A stretch of DNA of 64,000 nt, from positions 1 to 64,000 of the forward strand of contig JAIYCV010000046.1 in assembly GCA_027487845.1 (NCBI GenBank), in the 5' to 3' direction. A program made the translations under genes and the position numbers. Source of the stretch: Flammeovirgaceae bacterium (lineage in GTDB: Bacteria > Bacteroidota > Bacteroidia > Cytophagales > Cyclobacteriaceae). Shown here in pieces: positions 43,511 to 53,347 of this stretch. Within the stretch, counting starts at the first letter, position 1. Each line of letters opens with the position of its first letter. The notes under the pieces are model-generated. The model worked only from the letters and a program-made list of their open reading frames with translations, did not search any database and was not told the DNA's origin.

Positions 43511-45556
43511 ATGAACCTTCTTTATTTTTCTAACAAAACAATAAGGGGAGGGGTTTTCCTTCTCCTCATTAGTGCTACCCTTTCATTTGCTCAAACCAAA
43601 AAAATCGATTCCCTTAAGGCCGTTATACCGAAGAAGGAAGGTGCCGCAAAGTTTGAGCTTATGATTGATTTAATGATCTTGTATATGGACTTGAATGATA
43701 CTACCGCGATGGCAGTTGCAGAAGATGGTTATCAAGTTGCCCGTCATTTAGGTGATACAGCTACAATTGTAAGCGCCAGTCGGATAAGGGCAGAAATATT
43801 AAGAAGATTTGAGCGAATAAAAGAAGCAATTGATATCGGCACTCATGCGCTTAACATCGCGAAGCGCCATGGGTTGCGAAAGGAAACCAGCAAGTTACTA
43901 AACACGTTGGCTCTAATATACACGAACAAAGCTGAATATGATAAAGCGTTAAAATATCATTTTGAGTCGCTCTCGATCAGAGAAGCTTCGGGAAATGATG
44001 AAAGTATATCCATTGTATTAACTAATATCGGACTCGTCTATCATCGATTGGGGAATCTTAAAAAAGCGAAAGAATATTATCAACGAAGTTTACACGTAAA
44101 AAACAAAATCAACAATACCTATGATCTTGATTTATTGTTGATTAACCTAGGGTTGATATATGTAAATTTGCATCAATTGGATAGTGCAGTTGATTACGTT
44201 AATAAAGGGCTAAATGTTTGCGGAAAGAATTGTTCGTTCCAAATTTTAATTTCTTCAAAACGTGTATTGGCCATGGTAGCTGAAGAAAATAAGAAACTCT
44301 CTGAGACAAAAATGTATTATGAAGAAGCCCTTCAAATCGCCAGAAATTCAAAGAATAGATTTGAGCAAGCAGGTACTTTGATAAGCTTGTCCCGGATACA
44401 GTTGGAGATGGGTGAGCCGATGAAAGCATTAAAAACGCTTGATGAAGTGGAAGCACTTACCAAGGATTCCGAATATGACAGACTGATCGCTTCAAAATAT
44501 TATCAATATTCACTTCTGTACAGTAAATCAAAAGACTATAAAAACGCTGCCCTTTACCAAAGCAAATACATCGAGTTGTCGGACAGCATTAACGCTAGGA
44601 ATTTGGCACAAAACCTTGCTTCCAGTGAGTCGGAATATGAACAGCGCGCCAACCTTGCCATCATTGAAAACAAAGAGGCACTGCTGCAAAGGCAACAATA
44701 TTTAAGCTATGCCATTGGCGGCATCGCCCTGTTATTGGCCGTGCTTGGTTATGTCTATTATCGAAACAACCGAAATACCTCATTAATCAATAAAGAGTTA
44801 TCGGTAGCGAAAGTGTCACTTGAAAAGCAAAACAACGAGATTCGCAAAGTAAACCAGGACCTTGAAACACTAAACACGGAGAAAAACAATCTTATTGGCA
44901 TCGTTGCCCATGACCTGAGAAGCCCGCTGAACCAGGTAAAAGTATTAATCAACGTGATTAAATTGACGCCTGGTTCTGTTAGCGGAGAGGCTGTTGACTG
45001 CCTCCGCATGATTGAAAATAGTGTGGGCATACTCTCCAAAATGATCGGCAAGATCCTGGATGTAGAAGCAATTGAGGCAAAGCAACTCAATGTAGCGTTA
45101 GAGCGGTTAAATTTTTCTGAAGAAGTAAGATCCATTGCAACTCGTTTTGAGATGGAGGCCCTGCAAAAGAAAATACAGCTCCACACTTCGATTGCGGATA
45201 ACGTAATGGTAATGGCGGACCCAACCTATATCGATCAGGTACTCGAGAACCTACTTTCAAATGCGATTAAGTTTTCACCCCCAGAAAGAAATATATACAT
45301 TTCAATTTCGCCTGTTAGCAACGCTGCCTTGTGCGAAATACGCGATGAAGGGCCAGGGTTAAGCGATAACGATAAATCCAAACTCTTTGGAAAATACCAA
45401 CGCCTAAGTGCAGTCCCAACGGCCCAGGAGCCGTCTACGGGTTTGGGGCTGTCAATTGCAAAAAAGTTTGTAGATGCCATGCAAGGGCAGATCTGGTGCG
45501 AAAGCGAAGCAGGTAAAGGAGCTAGTTTTTTTATTAAATTTAATTTGGCCGCCTGA
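43511..45556 (+). CDS. TPR-containing sensor histidine kinase
   Basis: The 681-residue protein has a signal peptide (IRGGVFLLLISATLSFAQ), a periplasmic TPR array (about residues 65-340, for example YDKALKYHFESLSIREASGN and LGNLKKAKEYYQRSLHVKN), one transmembrane helix (YAIGGIALLLAVLGYVYY), a coiled coil, and a HisKA/HATPase kinase. The phosphoacceptor is H467 in VAHDLRSPLNQ. ATP-binding boxes are LENLLSNAIKFSPP (N), IRDEGPGLSDND (G1) and STGLGLSIAKKF (G2). There is no receiver domain and no adjacent response regulator, so it is an orphan kinase here. The TPRs probably sense a periplasmic protein or ligand. Confidence 0.94.
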   Translation: MNLLYFSNKTIRGGVFLLLISATLSFAQTKKIDSLKAVIPKKEGAAKFELMIDLMILYMDLNDTTAMAVAEDGYQVARHLGDTATIVSASRIRAEILRRFERIKEAIDIGTHALNIAKRHGLRKETSKLLNTLALIYTNKAEYDKALKYHFESLSIREASGNDESISIVLTNIGLVYHRLGNLKKAKEYYQRSLHVKNKINNTYDLDLLLINLGLIYVNLHQLDSAVDYVNKGLNVCGKNCSFQILISSKRVLAMVAEENKKLSETKMYYEEALQIARNSKNRFEQAGTLISLSRIQLEMGEPMKALKTLDEVEALTKDSEYDRLIASKYYQYSLLYSKSKDYKNAALYQSKYIELSDSINARNLAQNLASSESEYEQRANLAIIENKEALLQRQQYLSYAIGGIALLLAVLGYVYYRNNRNTSLINKELSVAKVSLEKQNNEIRKVNQDLETLNTEKNNLIGIVAHDLRSPLNQVKVLINVIKLTPGSVSGEAVDCLRMIENSVGILSKMIGKILDVEAIEAKQLNVALERLNFSEEVRSIATRFEMEALQKKIQLHTSIADNVMVMADPTYIDQVLENLLSNAIKFSPPERNIYISISPVSNAALCEIRDEGPGLSDNDKSKLFGKYQRLSAVPTAQEPSTGLGLSIAKKFVDAMQGQIWCESEAGKGASFFIKFNLAA

Positions 45557-45684
45557 TTTGCGTTTTACCATGGGGTAACCGGCTATGTCTTTGTTAGCCG
45601 TCATCGGGTCAGCTGGACATTAACATGTCGAACCCATTGGATTTCTGTTTTTCTATTTATAAGTTGTGACAAAGAAGATACCCT

Positions 45685-46413
45685 ATGTGTTACCACGGAA
45701 GCAAAGCCTACACGCTAAACCAATTGCGAGAACGCTATCAATTGCCTTCTGTCGATCACCTGACCGACCAATGGCAAATGCGCTACCATGAAAATGGCTT
45801 TGATCATGGCTCATCGCCCGTGTTGGTTTCGCCAACTTCAGCAGGACTCTTTACTTGGGGCCTCATTCCGTGGTTTACCAAAACAGTTGCCGTGGCCAAC
45901 ATTATCCGCAACCAAACCTTGAACTGCATTAGTGAAGAGATGTTTGATAAACCTTCTTACCGCGATTCGCTCAAGCAAGGCAAGCGCTGCCTCATACCTA
46001 TGACGGGCTTCTTCGAATGGAAGTGGCAAGACAGCAAAGGCAAAGAAAAAACACCCTACTACATCTACCTGAAAGATCAATCAATATTTAGTGTGGCGGG
46101 TATTTACTCTACGTGGGAAGATAAGGCCAACGGAACGACCGTGTATTCATACACCCTATTTACCACCAAGGCTAATAAACTGATGGAGGAGATACACAAT
46201 CGTAAAAAACGTATGCCAGTAGTTTTGCCTTTGCAGTATGAAAAAGATTGGCTTAACCCAACGCTTACGAAGCATGATGTTTTGGCCTTGTGCCAACCTT
46301 TGCCCGAAGTTCGTATGGACGCCCACATCATAAGCAAACAGATAACCAGCAGAAAAGCACCGACAAACGTGCCAGCCGTGTTAGCAAAAGCCGAGAGTGG
46401 GTTGCTGTTTTGA
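45685..46413 (+). CDS. SRAP/YedK-family DNA-protein crosslink protein
   Basis: The 242-residue protein is an SOS response-associated peptidase domain protein (YedK/HMCES type), which covalently captures abasic sites in single-stranded DNA. The catalytic Cys2 follows the initiator methionine (MCYHGSK), with RCLIPMTGFFEWKW carrying the conserved glutamate and IHNRKKRMPVVL the conserved histidine. Length is normal. It appears to be a single gene; no LexA-type box was identified upstream. Confidence 0.94.
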   Translation: MCYHGSKAYTLNQLRERYQLPSVDHLTDQWQMRYHENGFDHGSSPVLVSPTSAGLFTWGLIPWFTKTVAVANIIRNQTLNCISEEMFDKPSYRDSLKQGKRCLIPMTGFFEWKWQDSKGKEKTPYYIYLKDQSIFSVAGIYSTWEDKANGTTVYSYTLFTTKANKLMEEIHNRKKRMPVVLPLQYEKDWLNPTLTKHDVLALCQPLPEVRMDAHIISKQITSRKAPTNVPAVLAKAESGLLF

Positions 46414-46473
46414 TCTTCAAGACCTGTTACGTTTACTAGGGAAATAGAATTGACAAAAAAATTAAAAAAAATT

Positions 46474-46947
46474 ATGATTTGGTTTAACACAAAGGAATTG
46501 GAAAAGCAATTGATCGATGGGGCATTAAGTGACAAAGACAGTTATTATTATTTGTTTACTACTTTTATTTTGTTTTCGCTCCTGCCTTATTTACCAGATG
46601 AAGATTTTATTGAAGCAAGTTATTGGTTTCGTGTTAGTCTCGTTATTGTTGACGTTGGTATAACAGCAATTACCATCAAAGAAACCTATAAAATTAACCA
46701 ACAAGGTGATAGCCAGGACTATCTCAAGCGCTTTCTCAGTCTTTCATTTGTCAATTCAATTCGATTAGCTATTTACCTTGCTCCGGTTTTTGTTGTACTG
46801 GAGTTATTAGATGATTACTTAAACGATAACACACTACACAGTTACTGGCCTGGAGCACGCATTCTATTTTTAACCATCGCTTCTTCCGTAATTTTCTATT
46901 TTATGCTGACTAACTCATTCAAACGCGTTAATTTGGTTAAATCGTAA
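46474..46947 (+). CDS. small polytopic membrane protein
   Basis: From ATG 46474 the product has 157 residues, beginning MIWFNTKELEKQLIDGALSD. An upstream TTG at 46450 is an unlikely start because it would add a lysine-rich tail from an A-rich tract. Four hydrophobic segments are visible (YYLFTTFILFSLLPYL, FRVSLVIVDVGITAIT, IRLAIYLAPVFVVLELL and ILFLTIASSVIFYFML). No family is recognised. Confidence 0.75.
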   Translation: MIWFNTKELEKQLIDGALSDKDSYYYLFTTFILFSLLPYLPDEDFIEASYWFRVSLVIVDVGITAITIKETYKINQQGDSQDYLKRFLSLSFVNSIRLAIYLAPVFVVLELLDDYLNDNTLHSYWPGARILFLTIASSVIFYFMLTNSFKRVNLVKS

Positions 46948-47074
46948 GGGCTGGTTAGCCTTGCAGAAGTACATATTAGAAAAATACAGCCAAGATAAAT
47001 AATATGGAGAAATATAACTTTAATAAAAAATCATTAAAAATAGGGCACACAAAATTGGAACAAAAGAAAAACCA

Positions 47075-47449
47075 TTGTCATTAAAAACCCCGCCATTAAC
47101 GAGTGAATACACCATGCACGTAGATCAGGAAGATGGAAAGGAGGTATTGGTGTGCACCGTTGGAAAAACAGTTTTGCTATACGACATCCGCTGTTTAGAT
47201 GACCTCCATGCCATGCTAAAGAAACACGGTGATTGGATGGAGCTCGGCAGCGCAGATGAACAAAAACCAGCCAAAGAAGGAACAGTAGAAGCGTGGGGCC
47301 GATCAGAGACAAACCCGGTGAAAGGTTGGTATGGTTTGAAGAAGGGTCTTCGCGGTCGTTTTGGCATGTACATACCCCCTTTGATGGAGGAGCTTGGCCT
47401 TGCTGAAGTTACGCACGATGCCAAGGGCAATAAGATGAAAGCTAAGTAG
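47075..47449 (+). CDS. conserved hypothetical protein, DUF6855-like
   Basis: The 124 readable residues match a small conserved family by eye: LKTPPLTSEYTMHVDQEDGKE, LDDLHAMLKKHGDWMELGSA, KPAKEGTVEAWGRSETNPVKG and GLRGRFGMYIPPLMEELGLA. The start is TTG at 47075, but codons upstream continue the family-like sequence (HKIGTKEKP), so the real start is probably further 5'. An ATG at 47003 is a candidate if the A-rich tract at 47021-47040 keeps the frame. Function is unknown. Confidence 0.7.
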   Translation: MSLKTPPLTSEYTMHVDQEDGKEVLVCTVGKTVLLYDIRCLDDLHAMLKKHGDWMELGSADEQKPAKEGTVEAWGRSETNPVKGWYGLKKGLRGRFGMYIPPLMEELGLAEVTHDAKGNKMKAK

Positions 47450-47668
47450 GAGAACGTTATCGGTAGGCACACCCAACTGCCAATAGAAATAGCAAATGTG
47501 TTCGATTGCTTAGAGATATTGTCGGACAGTGTAATTCTACCCCACTAGGTATTGTGATAGTAGCTGGTAAGGGATTGAGAATGGCAATCTGAATTACCAA
47601 TTATCAGCATCTCTAGAAGTAATATTCTTTGGTAACTCATTCCAGAAGTTTGACTACTAAAGTAGGGA

Positions 47669-48844
47669 TTAATCAATTACACCGCTACCGATCAATTCAT
47701 CATTTTCATACCATGCAGCAAATTGGCCTGGGGTAATCCCTCGTTGTGGACGATCAAAAATAATATAGAGGCCTTCTTCTTTTTTATACAATGTACAATG
47801 TTCAAGTGGTTGGCGATAGCGAATACGCGCCAGATATTCACGCTGTTGGCCAACAGCTAATTTTAAATCTTCGCGAATCCAGTGCTCATCTTGGCTAGGA
47901 ACAAAAAGGCCTTTGCGATAGAGGCCGGGATGTTCTTCTCCCATGCCAGTATAGATGATGTTCTTTGATGTGTCGGTGCCAATTACGAACAGCGGTTTTT
48001 CAAAACCGCCAATGTTCAGACCTCTTCGCTGACCAATTGTATAATAGTGTGCACCGTTATGGTCGCCCACCACTTCGCCCATCGATTCGTTCAACAAATA
48101 GGGTTTTGTTAACGACACTAAATCAGTATCTGAAAAGCCATTTACAAAAGTTGCCGCGTCAGCACCAATCTCTATTACTTTTCCTTTCTTTATTTCTAAT
48201 CGTTGTTGTAGAAACTCAGGAAGATGAACTTTGCCAATAAAGCATAAACCTTGAGAATCTTTTTTCTCAGCAGTAACTAGTCCGATTTTCTTTGCGATCT
48301 CCCGAACCTCAGGTTTTGTTAATTCACCGATAGGAAATAACGCTTTTGAAAGCTGTGCTTGAGTTAGCTGGCATAAAAAATAGCTTTGATCTTTATTGCC
48401 GTCTTTGCCAGCCAGAAGCTGAAAAGTTTTAGAACCGTTATTTTCCATCTCGCCCCTACGGCAATAGTGTCCTGTCGCCACAAAATCGGCTCCGAGTTTC
48501 AAGGCTGTTTCTAAAAAAATATCGAACTTAATTTCTCTGTTGCAAAGCACATCGGGGTTGGGTGTTCTTCCTCGTTGGTATTCAGCAAACATATAATCAA
48601 CAATGCGGGCTTTGTATTCTACACTAAGGTCAATCGCTTGAAAAGGAATGCCCAAGTGCTGAGCCACAATCATGGCATCATTGCTATCATCCAGCCAAGG
48701 ACATTCATCACTTATCGTTACGGAATCATCATGCCAGTTTTTCATGAACATGGCGATTACCTCGTAACCTTGTTCTTTTAAAAGATAAGCGGCCACGCTT
48801 GAATCAACACCACCGGAAAGACCGACTACTACTTTCTTTTTCAT
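47669..48844 (-). CDS. mnmA: tRNA-specific 2-thiouridylase MnmA
   Basis: The 391-residue cytoplasmic enzyme thiolates U34 of Lys, Glu and Gln tRNAs. Signature features are the PP-loop [15 protein letters not shown] at the N-terminus, [15 protein letters not shown] with the first catalytic cysteine, [16 protein letters not shown] with the second, and [17 protein letters not shown]. Length is slightly above the E. coli protein, with an insertion after MKNWHDD that is usual in Bacteroidota. It stands alone. Confidence 0.97.
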   Translation of the reverse strand: MKKKVVVGLSGGVDSSVAAYLLKEQGYEVIAMFMKNWHDDSVTISDECPWLDDSNDAMIVAQHLGIPFQAIDLSVEYKARIVDYMFAEYQRGRTPNPDVLCNREIKFDIFLETALKLGADFVATGHYCRRGEMENNGSKTFQLLAGKDGNKDQSYFLCQLTQAQLSKALFPIGELTKPEVREIAKKIGLVTAEKKDSQGLCFIGKVHLPEFLQQRLEIKKGKVIEIGADAATFVNGFSDTDLVSLTKPYLLNESMGEVVGDHNGAHYYTIGQRRGLNIGGFEKPLFVIGTDTSKNIIYTGMGEEHPGLYRKGLFVPSQDEHWIREDLKLAVGQQREYLARIRYRQPLEHCTLYKKEEGLYIIFDRPQRGITPGQFAAWYENDELIGSGVID

Positions 48845-48858
48845 TTTTAGTGAGCTTT

Positions 48859-48905
48859 GAGTTGCGAGTTTAAAGCCATAATGTTATCAACCCTACTCGC
48901 AGCTC
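48859..48905. repeat. inverted repeat in the mnmA upstream spacer
   Basis: GAGTTGCGAGT (48859-48869) and ACTCGCAGCTC (48895-48905) form an 11-bp stem with one G-T pair. The spacer between mnmA and the TlpA-like gene is otherwise built from related short words. Confidence 0.5.
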
Positions 48906-48925
48906 ATAGCTAGTAACTGATAAAC

Positions 48926-50146
48926 TCATAACTGCCTTTGTGCTAACAACTCATTCACCGTTTCATTAAAATATTGAATAAACTGGTCGTAATAGATACC
49001 CGCGCCAGGGCCGGAGAAGCCCGTATGAATGTGTTTCACCTTGCCGTCTTTTCCAATAAATATTGTGGTAGGAAAAGAAATGATCTTATTGAGCGCTGGC
49101 AACGTCAATGAAGCTTTTTCTTTGTCATTAGTGCCCGCAATAACAAAATCATAAGGCACACCCAGCTTTTCTTTCATCTTCGTTACGCGGCCACTTGCAT
49201 AATCAAAATCATCTTTTCGTTCGTAGGCTAGACCAAGTATTTCCACGCCACGGCTACTGTTTGCTTTATACCAGTTCGTTAGGAATTTGGTCTCGTCCAT
49301 GCAGTTGGGGCACCACGTTCCAAATATCTGTAGAACCAATACTTTGCCTTTGTATTTTTTATCGGATGGACTGATTCTATTCTTTGTCAAATCGGGGAAG
49401 CTAAACTCTAACTTTTCAAAACCAGGTTTCAAATACGTCAATGATTCTGCATCAGGAAGTTTTGCTTGCTGATCTTTTATCCCCGTCCATGTTTCATGAG
49501 AAGTTTTTCCGGAATAAAAATCACCTGTTAACGTATCACCTGATTTTGTAGCTGAAAACAAGAAAGCATGGTTGCCATCGAAGGTGCTAAGCATTAATTT
49601 GCCCTCTACTACATTTCCTTGCAAGTATCGATAGTCGCCCGTGGGGGTGAGGAAAGTCCCAGTTACTTGACTTTCTTTTTGATCGAAAATTGCAACGGAG
49701 AGGGTCGTATCATTTTTGGCGTTGATAAACTGAACGGCATACTTTCCAGAATAATCTTTTGTTACTGCTGAGTCGCTGCTAAAGCGGAAGCTTTCACCGA
49801 AGGTGGCTGAGAAGGGAAGGCTTGCGTCTTTCGCATAATTTTTTACAAAAGCTCCAGTTAACTTTCCGTCTTCTATTTTTGCAATAAGGGCAGCATCAAA
49901 GATGTGAAGTGCCATAGAAATACTGTCCCCATTTACTTCCACTTCATCTAGCAAAATCTTCTCGTCTCCATTAATAAGGTTAGCAGAATACGTTTCGCCT
50001 TCTTTTATTACTTCAAAATTAAAAGGCAGTTGTTGCTCTTGCAACGAAATAATTCCTCTCCATGCTCCGGTTTTCATTTCTACTTTTTTAGATGTGCAAG
50101 AAACAACAACAAGTGAAGTCAAACCAATCATTACCAATAAACGCAT
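48926..50146 (-). CDS. TlpA-like thioredoxin-fold lipoprotein
   Basis: The 406-residue lipoprotein (LVVVSCTSKKVEM, Cys near residue 17) has a beta-rich N-terminal half and a C-terminal thioredoxin fold. The redox site is CPNC in FGTWCPNCMDETKF, preceded by KYKGKVLVLQIFG, and followed by the FPTTIFIGKDGKVKHIHTGF strand with its cis-proline. It is a periplasmic or outer-membrane-linked TlpA/ResA-type thiol-disulfide reductase. The N-terminal domain probably binds a partner or ligand; it resembles domains found before AhpC/TSA-like modules in Bacteroidota. Confidence 0.92.
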   Translation of the reverse strand: MRLLVMIGLTSLVVVSCTSKKVEMKTGAWRGIISLQEQQLPFNFEVIKEGETYSANLINGDEKILLDEVEVNGDSISMALHIFDAALIAKIEDGKLTGAFVKNYAKDASLPFSATFGESFRFSSDSAVTKDYSGKYAVQFINAKNDTTLSVAIFDQKESQVTGTFLTPTGDYRYLQGNVVEGKLMLSTFDGNHAFLFSATKSGDTLTGDFYSGKTSHETWTGIKDQQAKLPDAESLTYLKPGFEKLEFSFPDLTKNRISPSDKKYKGKVLVLQIFGTWCPNCMDETKFLTNWYKANSSRGVEILGLAYERKDDFDYASGRVTKMKEKLGVPYDFVIAGTNDKEKASLTLPALNKIISFPTTIFIGKDGKVKHIHTGFSGPGAGIYYDQFIQYFNETVNELLAQRQL

Positions 50147-50267
50147 TTTATCTTAAGTTTTGTCCAAAACACAAAAATGCAATTATTAATTCGCTGTTGG
50201 TGGCTGGTTATTCAATTTTCGCTCTTAATTTTCGCGTTCTTAAACACAATCAATTAACACTGCGTGC

Positions 50268-51383
50268 ATGTTTCAAAACTTAAAGGTCTTAGAACTGGCG
50301 TCTGTTTTGGCTGGCCCCAGCGTTGGCCAATTTTTTGCCGAACTAGGTGCCGAAGTAATTAAAGTTGAAAACCTAAGAGCGGGTGGCGATGTTACTCGAT
50401 CGTGGAAAACAAAAGGAGAAAATGAGGGCGACCTTTCTGCCTATTTCTGTTGTTGCAACTGGGGCAAGAAATCGATAGCAGTGGATTTGACAACCGATGA
50501 TGGGAACAGAATTGTTCAAAAGTTAGCAGCACAATCAGATGTAATTATTGCCAGCTACAAGCCTGGAGATGCCGAAAAGCTTGGCGTTGCTTACGAACAG
50601 CTAAGAGCCAACAACGAGCAACTAATTTACGGACAAATAACAGGCTATGGAGCTGATGACGATCGGGTAGGGTATGATGCGGTAATTCAGGCCGAGTCTG
50701 GTTTTATGGAGTTGAATGGCGAGAAAGATGGACCTCCAACGAAGATGCCCGTAGCGTTGATTGACGTTTTGGCGGGCCATCAGCTGAAAGAAGCAGTATT
50801 GTTGGCTTTATTAAAGAAGGAACGAACTGGCGCTGGTAGCCTTGTAGAAGTTTCGCTATTGCAGACGGCCATCGCATCCTTGGCCAATCAGGCTACAAAT
50901 TGGTTGGTGGCAAACAAGCTCCCCACACGGCAAGGATCTGCCCATCCTAATATTGCACCTTACGGGGAATCATTTCTAACAAAAAACGGCAAGCGCATTC
51001 TATTAGCAGTTGGGAATGACAAGCAATTTCAGGCACTGGCAACTGTTTTGGGTAAGCCAGCGCTGGCTCAACAACCGATTTACAAGAGCAATGAAATTAG
51101 GGTCGCAAATCGCACGTCATTAAATGAAATACTTTCTTTATCAATAAAGCAATTCGATGGTGTTGAATTAGCGTCCAGATTAAACGCGAGCAAAGTACCT
51201 GCCGGTTTGATCCAGACCGTAAGGGAGGTGCTCGAAACACCGGCAGCTAAAGGGCTTATTATACGTGATAATGAAATGAAAGGTGTTAGGACTTTTGTTG
51301 GAACAGGCTTTGGCGCGGGGCATCTATTGTCACCACCTCACGTTGGGCAGCATACCGATGAAGTATTGAAAATGATAAGGTGA
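50268..51383 (+). CDS. CaiB/BaiF family CoA-transferase
   Basis: The 371-residue class III CoA-transferase shows LELASVLAGPSVGQFFAELGAEVIKVE at the N-terminus, NWGKKSIAVDL, and ASYKPGDAEKLGVAYEQLRA. The usual catalytic aspartate is likely in the VALIDVLAGHQLKEAVLLALLK segment. It transfers CoA between carboxylic acids; the substrate cannot be inferred. The gene is not in an obvious operon and is convergent with pyrE. Confidence 0.92.
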   Translation: MFQNLKVLELASVLAGPSVGQFFAELGAEVIKVENLRAGGDVTRSWKTKGENEGDLSAYFCCCNWGKKSIAVDLTTDDGNRIVQKLAAQSDVIIASYKPGDAEKLGVAYEQLRANNEQLIYGQITGYGADDDRVGYDAVIQAESGFMELNGEKDGPPTKMPVALIDVLAGHQLKEAVLLALLKKERTGAGSLVEVSLLQTAIASLANQATNWLVANKLPTRQGSAHPNIAPYGESFLTKNGKRILLAVGNDKQFQALATVLGKPALAQQPIYKSNEIRVANRTSLNEILSLSIKQFDGVELASRLNASKVPAGLIQTVREVLETPAAKGLIIRDNEMKGVRTFVGTGFGAGHLLSPPHVGQHTDEVLKMIR

Positions 51384-51396
51384 TTTCTTCTACTTG

Positions 51397-52047
51397 CTAT
51401 TTCCCCCAAGTTTCAGGGCTTTCCCTCCAAGATTGGATATGACTTAATTGATCCTCGCTAATGTATTTTTTGGTCACCGCTTCTTTCACCAGCCAATTAA
51501 AATCGCTCAGACAAACAAGGGGTATTTTTGCGTCTTCAAAGTTTTTACTGGCTACATCGAAGCCATAGGTAAAAATGGCCACCATTCCCAACACAACAAA
51601 ACCAGCTTCTTGCAACGCCTGCGCAGCCTTCAATGAACTGCCTCCTGTTGAAATCAAATCTTCCACCAGCACTACTTTCTGTCCTTTTTCAATTTTGCCT
51701 TCAATCAAGTTGCCCATTCCATGGTCTTTTGGTTTTGGCCGAACATAGATGTAGGGTAAATCGAGCACGTCTGCTACTAATGCACCTTGCGGCACGCCCG
51801 CGGTAGCTACACCCGCTATGCAGGCTGCCTCTTGAAAGTTTTCTTTAATCGCTTCTGCTAGTTGTTCTTTAATATAGCTTCGTAGGGCAGGGTAGGAGAG
51901 CGAAAGCCGATTGTCGCAATAAATGGGCGATTTCCAACCAGAACTCCAGGTAAATGGGTTTTCGCTATTCAATTTTATGGCTTGAATTTCAAGAAGTTGG
52001 GCAGCCACTAAACGTGCGGTGGATTCTTTTAATTGGACAATACTCAT
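51397..52047 (-). CDS. pyrE: orotate phosphoribosyltransferase
   Basis: The 216-residue enzyme converts orotate and PRPP to OMP in pyrimidine synthesis. The PRPP-binding loop is VVLVEDLISTGGSSLKAAQAL, and YVRPKPKDHGMGNLIEG is the conserved flexible loop with the catalytic lysine. GVATAGVPQGALVAD adds the first phosphate-binding loop. Length is normal. It is a single gene in this window. Confidence 0.96.
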   Translation of the reverse strand: MSIVQLKESTARLVAAQLLEIQAIKLNSENPFTWSSGWKSPIYCDNRLSLSYPALRSYIKEQLAEAIKENFQEAACIAGVATAGVPQGALVADVLDLPYIYVRPKPKDHGMGNLIEGKIEKGQKVVLVEDLISTGGSSLKAAQALQEAGFVVLGMVAIFTYGFDVASKNFEDAKIPLVCLSDFNWLVKEAVTKKYISEDQLSHIQSWRESPETWGK

Positions 52048-52167
52048 GAAGGAGGTTGGTTATTTCAGAAAGCGACAAATTAATTGGAAAAATCAAGATT
52101 TCGATTTGTCTGCTAACGAATAATTTATGTTTTTGCACTTCAAATCGCCAGCTTGCCTAAACACGTA

Positions 52168-52854
52168 ATGAACTTATTCATTAATGACATCCCCGTAAAA
52201 ATCTTAAAGCTTGGTGAAGAACCTGATCGAGGCGAGATTAATTACTTTTTTGACGGAGCAACAGATGTGATAACGAAGGCAAAATTGATCAATCACGTAT
52301 GGATCAACCATGCGTCACTGGCCATTCTAGATGAGGCGTTAGAATTGATTAGTACAAAAGTGCCCACTCCGTTGCTTTCGCTTAACATTTCGGTATTAGA
52401 CTACGATGCGGTAAAATTATACTTTCGGAAGAAATACAAGATCATTAAAGCGGCCGGAGGAATAGTAAAAAAGAAAGACAAGTTTCTGATGATCTATCGC
52501 ATGAAAAAGTGGGATCTGCCGAAAGGCAAAAAGGAAACGGGGGAGAACTATAGAAGAACAGCCGAGCGGGAGATTAATGAAGAGTGTAACGTTCAAACTA
52601 AGGTGGGCAAGAAGATTTGCACTACGTGGCATACGTACACGATGAATAAGAGTAACATGCTTAAGAAGACCCGCTGGTATGTGATGGAATGTGTTGATGA
52701 CTCCAACATTGCACCACAAGTAGAGGAGGATATTGAAGAAATACGCTGGATGAATCAAAAGGAAGTATTTCATGCCTTACAAAACTCCTATCGCTCTATT
52801 CGGTTTGTTTTTGAGGAGTATTACAAACGAAAAGAGAAAGCAGGAGCTAGATAG
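52168..52854 (+). CDS. NUDIX hydrolase
   Basis: From ATG 52168 the product has 228 residues; the frame also extends to a TTG at 52153. The NUDIX box is GKKETGENYRRTAEREINEE, followed by C-N-V, matching G-x5-E-x7-REUxEExGU with a cysteine in place of the last Gly. A separate N-terminal domain (NLFINDIPVKILKLG) of about 100 residues precedes it. It hydrolyses some nucleoside diphosphate derivative. It is divergent from pyrE. Confidence 0.9.
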   Translation: MNLFINDIPVKILKLGEEPDRGEINYFFDGATDVITKAKLINHVWINHASLAILDEALELISTKVPTPLLSLNISVLDYDAVKLYFRKKYKIIKAAGGIVKKKDKFLMIYRMKKWDLPKGKKETGENYRRTAEREINEECNVQTKVGKKICTTWHTYTMNKSNMLKKTRWYVMECVDDSNIAPQVEEDIEEIRWMNQKEVFHALQNSYRSIRFVFEEYYKRKEKAGAR

Positions 52855-52885
52855 TATTTAGCCGGTTCCAGTTCGTTTTTGATGG

Positions 52886-53341
52886 CTAGAGTGAATATGG
52901 TAAGAAGTCGGAAACGATGCCTTTGTATTTATGCACCTCTCGGATAATGGAGGAGCTGATGGACGCTAACTGGGGCGAGGTAATCAAGAAAACCGACTCA
53001 AGGTTTGCGTTCAAGTGCTTGTTTACTTGCGAGATGCTGTTCTCGTATTCAAAATCAGTAGTATTCCGCAAGCCTCTCAAAAGAAACTTCGCGTTGTTTT
53101 TTTTCGCAAATTCTGCCGTCAATTCAGCGTAAGTTTGAACTGAAATAGACGGATATTCCTTGAATGTTTCATTGATTTTGGTGATCATCAGATCAATTTC
53201 AAAGTAGCGCTTTGATTTCGTGCTGTTGTAGCCTACCGCAATAATTATTTCATCGAAAAGACTTAACCCCCTCAATACTATGTCTTCGTGGCCTTTTGTA
53301 AAAGGATCGAACGATCCCGGAAAAAGGGCAATCCTCTTCAT
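52886..53341 (-). CDS. coaD: pantetheine-phosphate adenylyltransferase
   Basis: The 151-residue protein catalyses the adenylation of 4'-phosphopantetheine in CoA synthesis. GSFDPFTKGHEDI contains the nucleotidyltransferase (T/H)xGH motif, and SISSSIIREVHKYKG is the C-terminal phosphate-binding segment. The RGLRNTTDFEYE segment is also diagnostic. It is 6 bp downstream of the DUF3822 gene, an arrangement common in Bacteroidota. Confidence 0.97.
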   Translation of the reverse strand: MKRIALFPGSFDPFTKGHEDIVLRGLSLFDEIIIAVGYNSTKSKRYFEIDLMITKINETFKEYPSISVQTYAELTAEFAKKNNAKFLLRGLRNTTDFEYENSISQVNKHLNANLESVFLITSPQLASISSSIIREVHKYKGIVSDFLPYSL

Positions 53342-53347
53342 GTGTGA

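Noticed and set aside
45580..45600. CGGCTA/TAGCCG hairpin after the sensor kinase
   Set aside because: A 6-bp stem without a T-run is too weak to call a terminator.
46104..46535. Minus-strand frame of 143 codons across the SRAP gene and the next gene
   Set aside because: It is antisense to conserved SRAP sequence and lacks any family-like pattern.
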